A stretch of 28,796 nucleotides of DNA from Thermoflexales bacterium. GTDB lineage: Bacteria; Chloroflexota; Anaerolineae; B4-G1. The stretch's first letter is position 1. Each line of letters opens with the position of its first letter. The notes beneath the pieces are model-generated. The model searched no databases. It saw only the letters and a program-made list of their open reading frames with translations, and was not told the DNA's origin. A program made the translations under genes and the position numbers. The DNA lies in NCBI GenBank assembly GCA_007118795.1, contig SKQX01000264.1, positions 1 through 28,796 of the forward strand. Direction: 5' to 3'. Of this stretch, positions 24,231-28,796 are shown in pieces.

Positions 24231-24719
24231 TACGACCTGATCAATGACCTGCGCCAGGAGGCCTGCCAGGGGTGGGACGACGAAGGTCACAGCGTAGCGG
24301 ATCAGCGCTGGACGCGGGTTGATCAGAGCCATCTCGATGGGAAACCGGGCCACCGACCACAGTGCCCAGGCGCTAACGAAACCGACCACCGCGCCGATGC
24401 TTGCTCCCGTCTCGTAGAGCGAAGCGACCAAAGGGAAGGTGGCATAGGGGGCCCCGGGCACCAGCCCCCCGGCGACGCACCCGATGAGTATGCCCCTCAA
24501 ACCGGCTTCGGCCCCCAGCCAACGGACGATGAGTCCCCGGGGGACGAGGACCTGCGCCAGTCCGGCCAATGTAAACCCCAGGATGAGCAGCAGTACGTTG
24601 CGGTGCACCGTGTGCCAAGCCGCTAGTAGGCCGTCCCGGGCTACCTCCGGACCTTGCCGTAGGGCGACCAGGAACAAGGCTCCAGTCACCCCGGCGAGAA
24701 CGAGGGTCGTCCAGTCCAT
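24228..24719 (-). CDS. Short DUF318/ArsP-type permease
   Basis: 163 residues from ATG 24719, which has GAGGAG 8 nt upstream; the frame is open to 24764 but that start has no such signal. About five hydrophobic helices are present. The segment GGLVPGAPYATFPLVASLYETGA followed by FVSAWALWSVARFPIEMALI matches the repeated membrane motif of the DUF318 (ArsP_1-like) permeases, whose usual members have about 300 residues with two such halves. This protein corresponds to one half, as in some short family members that may pair as oligomers. The substrate is unknown; some relatives export organoarsenicals. It diverges from the SEC-C gene on the other side of a repeat-rich gap. Confidence 0.7.
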   Translation of the reverse strand: MDWTTLVLAGVTGALFLVALRQGPEVARDGLLAAWHTVHRNVLLLILGFTLAGLAQVLVPRGLIVRWLGAEAGLRGILIGCVAGGLVPGAPYATFPLVASLYETGASIGAVVGFVSAWALWSVARFPIEMALINPRPALIRYAVTFVVPPLAGLLAQVIDQVV

Positions 24720-24777
24720 TGGCACGTCTCCTCTGCGATCTGATGCCATGACAGATGCTCCCATAGGCGAGAGAATG

Positions 24778-24837
24778 GCGGAGGCGCCTCTAGAGGCCCC
24801 CAGTGTCCCCTCATTGTATTACCAGTGTCGCCTCCGC
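24778..24837. repeat. Nested inverted, palindromic and direct repeats in a divergent gap
   Basis: GCGGAGGCG (24778-24786) is exactly inverted as CGCCTCCGC (24829-24837). Inside lie the 12-bp perfect palindrome GCCTCTAGAGGC (24786-24797) and two direct CCAGTGTC copies (24800 and 24822). A - strand -10-like TACAAT (24818-24813) lies among them with no good -35. It may be an operator region for the permease or a structured leader. Confidence 0.5.
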
Positions 24838-24987
24838 GCCAGTGGTGGGAAGGGAAAGCCTGGAGTAATGGCTCTGGAACGCTGGTGTCGAGTGTCGGAA
24901 GAGACCCGGCGGGCGGTGGGCCAAGGCCTGCGTACGCTAGCTGTCAATCCCGGATGCTGGTAGAATAGAACCTTATGGAGAGTTCTG

Positions 24988-26136
24988 ATGATGGGGGGTA
25001 GGGGTAACGTGAAGAATCACAGGCCAGGGGGTTGGGAACACGCCGTGTCGCGCTACATGTCTGTGACGGTAGAGCTAGTCGATGTGCTGCAGCGCGACTT
25101 CCTCGACGGCCGTGGGTTGGGAGAATCTGTAGCCCACATCGACGCCAGCGAAGCGTCCGTCATCGTAGCAGAGAGTCTGGAGGCCGACCGGCTCTGGAAT
25201 AGGCTGGCTGGGAGAACGTTCCTGAGTGGGCCGCGTGCATTCGAGGAGAAGGGAGACCGGCCGAAGAGTGACTTCAGGATCGCGGCGGAGTTCGAGCTCA
25301 TGATCCGCATGGCCGAGGTGGCGCGGCGGGTCAAAGACCGTGGGGCACAACAGAACTGCGAAGAGCTTGCGATGGCGACGCTGAAGGAGGTTCTGCGCTC
25401 TGCCACGGCCAGCCCGATGCTCTGGTACGGAGAGATCTTCCTCGACGTGGCCGAAGCTGCTGCCGCCGCGGATGACCCGGCCGAGGCACAGATGTGGGTC
25501 AAACGGGCCTTGGCGCACGAGCTGCGGTTCGAGGGGGGGCGGAACGCCGGGTTACTCCTGACCGATCTGGCTCGCTTTTCCGTTTCAGCAGGCGACGTCG
25601 AGCGTGGTCTACAGGTGATGGCCGGGCTGCTACGCCACGATCCCGGGAACATATGGGCCTACAACGCGACGGCTTTGCTGCTCGATGAGAGCGGTCTGCC
25701 GGACATCAGTGCGGAGGCGGCTCGGCGCGGTCTGGCGCTGCTGGAAGCCGAGGGCGACCCGGAGAAGCTCCGAGGTCAGATGGAGATGATTCTGGAGAGC
25801 GCCACAGCTAGCCGGGCCCAAGGGCCCAGGACAACAGTAGCCTCCGCTGTGCTCGACGAGCTGCGGGCGGCGCTTCAGACGGATTTTGACGCGGGGAAAC
25901 CGCCTTCGGTGGAAGGGCTGTGCTGCGAGGTAGTGCCCGACTTCGATGAGATACCGGTGAAGCGACCGCTGAAACCGTCCGATGTCCCGCTTCCGGACCG
26001 CGAGGAGATTTTGGAGGAGTTGGCGGGACCTTCGACCAAGAGGCCACCCCGATTGCCAGGTCGCAACGCGCCCTGTTGGTGCGGGAGCGGGAGGAAGTAC
26101 AAGCATTGTCACTTGCGCCAGGATCAGCGGAGGTGA
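24988..26136 (+). CDS. Helical-repeat protein with C-terminal SEC-C zinc motif
   Basis: 382 residues from ATG 24988, with GGAGAG 5 nt upstream; GTG 25009 is an alternative start. Most of the protein (about 60-270) is alpha-helical with TPR-like pairs, for example in the stretches around DDPAEAQMWVKRALAHE and SAGDVERGLQVMAGLLRHDPGN. The C-terminus holds a SEC-C motif, GRNAPCWCGSGRKYKHCH, with metal ligands C363-x-C365-x8-C374-H375, as in the tail of SecA. SEC-C binds zinc and often serves as a protein- or ribosome-binding module. A linker rich in Pro and charged residues separates the two parts. Its role is unknown; there is no operon partner on this strand. Domain assignment of the tail is secure, TPR less so. 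Confidence 0.85.
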   Translation: MMGGRGNVKNHRPGGWEHAVSRYMSVTVELVDVLQRDFLDGRGLGESVAHIDASEASVIVAESLEADRLWNRLAGRTFLSGPRAFEEKGDRPKSDFRIAAEFELMIRMAEVARRVKDRGAQQNCEELAMATLKEVLRSATASPMLWYGEIFLDVAEAAAAADDPAEAQMWVKRALAHELRFEGGRNAGLLLTDLARFSVSAGDVERGLQVMAGLLRHDPGNIWAYNATALLLDESGLPDISAEAARRGLALLEAEGDPEKLRGQMEMILESATASRAQGPRTTVASAVLDELRAALQTDFDAGKPPSVEGLCCEVVPDFDEIPVKRPLKPSDVPLPDREEILEELAGPSTKRPPRLPGRNAPCWCGSGRKYKHCHLRQDQRR

Positions 26137-26222
26137 CAATCAGCACCAAGAGGCCTATGTAGCGGTGGGGATCAGCGCTAGCATCCCGAGACTCTCAATC
26201 ACATCCGCCAGGAACCCGCTGG

Positions 26223-26236
26223 ATCCGGTACCGGAT
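26223..26236. repeat. 14-bp perfect palindrome at the 3' end of the YeiH-family gene
   Basis: ATCCGGTACCGGAT lies 3 nt beyond the stop of the - strand exporter gene, in the 103-nt gap between convergent genes. It could fold as a short hairpin in either transcript and act as a shared end, but no T-run follows on either strand. Confidence 0.35.
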
Positions 26237-26239
26237 GCC

Positions 26240-27379
26240 TCACAATGTGTAGAACGCGCTCAGTATCGTGATGATGGTGAAGCTCACGATGCCGACGCTC
26301 AGCGCAGCGCCCAGACCTACCAGGAACGGTTTGATTCCCAGTCCCTTGATGGCACTGAAGTTGGTCTTCAGCCCCACTCCGGCTAGGGCCAATACCAGCA
26401 TCCTGACTGCCCAAGTGCTGATTGAGTCCGAAGCGCTCTCCCAAACACCGACCTCAAGTAGCCCAAAAGCTCTTCCACCGGCGTTCACACCGGCGTCTCC
26501 TGCCGACCGGAGGCCGGCCATTAGCAGGAACCCGACGATGAACAGGGGGAGCAGTTGGACCAGGGGCACCCGTCTCTGCCTCCGTTCCTCCGAAGCCATC
26601 TGTTCGCGGGCGTAGTAGAGCGCCATCAGAGGGATCACGGCGGCCATGAAGACGTTCCGCACGAGTTTGGTGACGGTCGCGACATCCAGGGCGTCAGGGA
26701 GAGAGAACACCTCCGCGAATACTAGGGCGGATCCCGCAACCTGCGAGGTGTCGTGCACCGACGTCCCGAGGAACAGCCCGACCCTGGTCGCGTCACCGGC
26801 GAACAGCAGATTGGCCACATGAGGATAAATCAGGGTGGCCGCGATGCCGAAGACGGTGATGACGGCGACGGCGTAGCTCATCTCCTCCTCTTCGGCCGCG
26901 ATGGCCGGCCCGGTTGCTACGATGGCTGAGACGCCGCAGATGGACGTACCCACAGCGATGAGCGTTCCCAGGCGCTCGGGGAGACCGAGCCAGCGGTTCA
27001 GCAGCGTGGTGAAGATCAGGGCTGCTCCGATGCAGAGCACCACCACCGGGACACCCAGGGCGCCGAGTCTGAAAACGTTGAATATACTCAGGCGGATTCC
27101 AAGCAGGATGATGCCCAAGCGCAGGACCTTCTTGACCGCGAAGGTTAACCCAGGGGCCAGAAGCGCCGGCAGAGGAATGGTGTTGTTGATGGCCAGCCCG
27201 ACGATGATGGCGACCATCACCGGCGAGATCGGCGTGTTCTCCATCCCCATGAGGCGAGTGCCGATTGCGTCGCTCAGCCAGACGCTGGCCCAGGCGATCG
27301 CTCCAGCCAAAAGCAGGCCAGGAGCCATCAAGGGCGCCTCCTCAACGGTGAAGCCCAGCAAGCTCTTACACCACGCCAT
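26240..27379 (-). CDS. YeiH-family putative sulfate exporter
   Basis: 379 residues with about ten or eleven membrane helices. Family blocks are clear: PISPVMVAIIVGLAINNT near the N-terminus, LRLGIILLGIRLS, GTSICGVSAIVATGPAI followed by an acidic EEEEMSYAVAVI, and GTSVHDTSQVAGSA. The C-terminal half ends with VLALAGVGLKTNFSAIKG. The family is annotated as predicted sulfate or anion exporters; transport has not been shown for most members. AAGGGGG lies 3-4 nt before the ATG. It is convergent with the SEC-C gene and divergent from the DUF255 gene; the LysR regulator often found beside yeiH is not here. Confidence 0.92.
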   Translation of the reverse strand: MAWCKSLLGFTVEEAPLMAPGLLLAGAIAWASVWLSDAIGTRLMGMENTPISPVMVAIIVGLAINNTIPLPALLAPGLTFAVKKVLRLGIILLGIRLSIFNVFRLGALGVPVVVLCIGAALIFTTLLNRWLGLPERLGTLIAVGTSICGVSAIVATGPAIAAEEEEMSYAVAVITVFGIAATLIYPHVANLLFAGDATRVGLFLGTSVHDTSQVAGSALVFAEVFSLPDALDVATVTKLVRNVFMAAVIPLMALYYAREQMASEERRQRRVPLVQLLPLFIVGFLLMAGLRSAGDAGVNAGGRAFGLLEVGVWESASDSISTWAVRMLVLALAGVGLKTNFSAIKGLGIKPFLVGLGAALSVGIVSFTIITILSAFYTL

Positions 27380-27587
27380 AATCCCCCTTACGCTGTGCGA
27401 GATTGGTTCAACACACGGCCCGATTGTAGCCCTCGGGTCTCGATGAGGTGACCCGAACTTCGGTCAAGATCTCGGAAGGCCGAATACGACGCTGTCTTAA
27501 GGCAATTCGGCCCATCATGCTGCGTTCCCACGTGCCGGTCACCTTGGCCACAGAAGAATGATAAGTCCCCGTGCCCGGTGAACCTAC
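27380..27587. other. Divergent intergenic region with inverted repeats
   Basis: No gene is seen. TCGGGT/ACCCGA (27433-27438 and 27451-27456) overlaps the zone just upstream of a - strand TACAAT (27428-27423). GGCCGAAT (27478-27485) is exactly inverted as ATTCGGCC (27505-27512), 19 nt apart. These are operator-like but no regulator is evident nearby. Confidence 0.4.
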
Positions 27588-27616
27588 TTGACAACCATGA
27601 TAGTATCTAGTACAGT
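27588..27616 (+). promoter_or_regulatory. Predicted promoter of the DUF255 gene
   Basis: A perfect -35 TTGACA (27588-27593) is followed after 17 bp by TACAGT (27611-27616, 4/6). The start would be near 27623, only a few bases before an AAGGAG and a short leader ORF, and about 235 nt before the DUF255 start codon. Confidence 0.65.
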
Positions 27617-27636
27617 CTACCCGCTAAGGAGTCATC

Positions 27637-27822
27637 GTGCAACGAAGCTGTCAGATTTCGCCTCGAACGGCCGGAGATGAAGCCGGAGCTGGCTCCGGTC
27701 GGTCGGCCCCTCACCACTCGCGAGGCCCGGGTTGGATTCCTCAACGACGCCTGCCTGCGCGAAGGCTAGGTTGGATCCTCAGCCGACTGTGGGGTGAGAC
27801 GAACGAGTACCGTGGCCTGTAG
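27637..27822 (+). CDS. Possible short leader ORF, 61 codons
   Basis: GTG 27637 has AAGGAG (27626-27631) 5 nt upstream and lies about 14 nt after the predicted transcription start. The peptide is rich in Arg, Gly, Ser and Pro with three Trp in its second half, and has no recognisable domain or membrane helix. A near-identical DNA repeat, GGTTGGAT(T)CCTCA, occurs at 27730 and 27769, giving GWIPQ and GWILS. A CCGGAG/CTCCGG hairpin (27683-27698) lies within it. It ends 36 nt before the DUF255 gene. It may be a regulatory upstream ORF, a small protein or a chance frame. Confidence 0.35.
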   Translation: MQRSCQISPRTAGDEAGAGSGRSAPHHSRGPGWIPQRRLPARRLGWILSRLWGETNEYRGL

Positions 27823-27858
27823 CAAGACAGATCACTTCGGGAACAGCAGGAGGAGGAG

Positions 27859-28796
27859 ATGCCGAACAGGTTAAGTGACGAGAGCAGTCCCTACTTACAG
27901 CAGCACGCCGAAAATCCGGTGGACTGGTACCCGTGGGGGGATGAGGCTATCGAGAAGGCCGAGGCCGAGGATAAACCGATCTTCCTCAGCATCGGCTACT
28001 CGGCGTGTCACTGGTGTCACGTCATGGAGCGGGAGTCGTTTCAGGATGAGGAGACGGCCGAGATCCTGAATGACCATTTCGTCAGCGTCAAAGTCGACCG
28101 CGAGGAGAGACCTGACCTCGACCGTATCTACATGCGGGCCGTGCAGGCGCTCACCGGTAGCGGTGGGTGGCCCATGTCGGTCTTCCTCACGCCCGACGGT
28201 AAACCTTTCTACGCCGGAACCTATTTCCCCCCGGTTCCCCGCCACGGGATGCCCTCCTTTAAGCACGTCCTGCGAACCATCGCAGAAGCGTGGCAGAACC
28301 GACGAGAGGAGCTAGTTGAGGGCGGGCAGCGAGTGGTCGACACCATCGAGCGGGAGATGGCCGCCCGCGCCGAGGAGCAGGAGCTCGAGGGGGAATCGCT
28401 CGATCAGGCTTTTCGCAGTCTGCGGCGCGATTACGATAGAACTCACGGCGGGTGGGACGGCGCGCCGAAGTTCCCGCAGCCCATGGCCATCGAGTTCCTC
28501 TTGCGCCGTCACCACCGCACCGAGGCATCTGACGCACTACACATGGTCGTCGACACTTTGGACGCCATGGCACGCGGTGGAATCTACGACCAGATCGGCG
28601 GTGGGTTCCACCGTTACTCGGTCGATGCGGGCTGGCGGATTCCTCACTTCGAGAAGATGCTCTATGACAACGCCCAGCTGGCCCGGGTCTACCTCCACGG
28701 CTGGCAGGTGACCGGCGAGCCTCTATTCCGGGCCGTCGTGGAGGAGACCCTGGACTATGTCGTCCGTGAGATGACAGATCCAGCGGGAGGCTTCTA
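27859..28796 (+). CDS. DUF255/YyaL-type thioredoxin-fold protein, 3' end outside window
   Basis: 312 codons are visible from ATG 27859 (GGAGG 5 nt upstream) and the frame is open to the window edge. The N-terminus NRLSDESSPYLQQHAENPVDWYPWG is the hallmark of the DUF255/SPATA20/YyaL family. A thioredoxin-like domain follows with the CxxC motif in SACHWCHVMERESF and the blocks VKVDREERPDLD and GGWPMSVFLTPDGKPFYAGTYFPP. The second part has the six-hairpin-type blocks GGWDGAPKFPQP and IYDQIGGGFHRYSVD...IPHFEKMLYDN. Full members have about 600-700 residues. The biochemical role is poorly defined; a carbohydrate-binding or redox role has been proposed from folds. Family call is secure. Confidence 0.95.
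   Translation, partial: MPNRLSDESSPYLQQHAENPVDWYPWGDEAIEKAEAEDKPIFLSIGYSACHWCHVMERESFQDEETAEILNDHFVSVKVDREERPDLDRIYMRAVQALTGSGGWPMSVFLTPDGKPFYAGTYFPPVPRHGMPSFKHVLRTIAEAWQNRREELVEGGQRVVDTIEREMAARAEEQELEGESLDQAFRSLRRDYDRTHGGWDGAPKFPQPMAIEFLLRRHHRTEASDALHMVVDTLDAMARGGIYDQIGGGFHRYSVDAGWRIPHFEKMLYDNAQLARVYLHGWQVTGEPLFRAVVEETLDYVVREMTDPAGGF

Noticed and set aside
27623..27858. T-box or other known riboswitch in the DUF255 leader
   Set aside because: The conserved T-box sequence and other riboswitch core motifs I know were not found.
1..28796. CRISPR arrays, tRNA/rRNA genes, insertion sequences, phage genes
   Set aside because: No regularly spaced repeats, no tRNA-like T-arm in a suitable fold, and no transposase or phage-like protein was seen.

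Overview
The window is GC-rich (by eye about 60%), densely coded bacterial DNA. Its core, about 3.06-20.38 kb, is a nearly complete division and cell-wall (dcw) cluster on the + strand: mraZ, rsmH, ftsL-like, ftsI, murF, mraY, murD, ftsW, murG, a CvpA-like membrane gene, murC, murB, ddl, ftsQ, ftsA, ftsZ. The order, the lack of murE between ftsI and murF, the CvpA-like insertion and the tungsten-oxidoreductase and multiheme cytochrome neighbours would fit an uncultured Chloroflexota-like (Anaerolineae-type) bacterium. That placement is inference; no rRNA gene is present to settle it.

Left flank (1-2780): the 3' part of an iron-containing alcohol dehydrogenase is followed 20 nt later by an aldehyde:ferredoxin oxidoreductase family gene. 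Together they look like an alcohol/aldehyde/acid interconversion pair linked to ferredoxin. A 277-nt gap then carries the dcw promoter: TGGAAA-17-TATAAT, followed at once by four GTGG(G) direct repeats at an exact 10-bp period. This has the form of a MraZ operator, implying that the first gene product represses the whole operon.

The dcw genes are packed tightly. There are ATGA or GTGA stop/start overlaps at ftsI/murF, murD/ftsW and ddl/ftsQ, and an 86-nt out-of-frame overlap of ftsW with murG. They provide late Mur ligases (F, D, C), MurB reductase, D-Ala-D-Ala ligase, lipid I/II synthesis (MraY, MurG), SEDS polymerase plus class B PBP (FtsW/FtsI) and the Z-ring core (FtsA, FtsZ, FtsQ, FtsL). 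FtsZ is set apart by a 200-nt gap with a perfect hairpin and has two in-frame starts with Shine-Dalgarno sequences. About 580 nt after ftsZ hold no convincing gene, only a few inverted repeats.

Right flank: a divergent redox module (20957-23948) contains, on the - strand, a ferric-reductase-like membrane flavo-hemoprotein followed by a 33-residue single-helix membrane peptide with a strong ribosome binding site. On the + strand it contains a membrane-anchored pentaheme c-type cytochrome. The two directions appear to share one palindromic -10 element (AGTATATACT) with a -35 on each side at 17-bp spacing. Further right come a short DUF318/ArsP-type permease (-) with a possible frameshifted remnant behind it, a SEC-C zinc-motif helical-repeat protein (+), a YeiH-family predicted sulfate exporter (-), and a DUF255/thioredoxin-fold protein (+) that runs off the window. 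The last gene has a perfect TTGACA -35 element and a short leader ORF. No rRNA, tRNA, CRISPR array, insertion sequence or phage gene was recognised.
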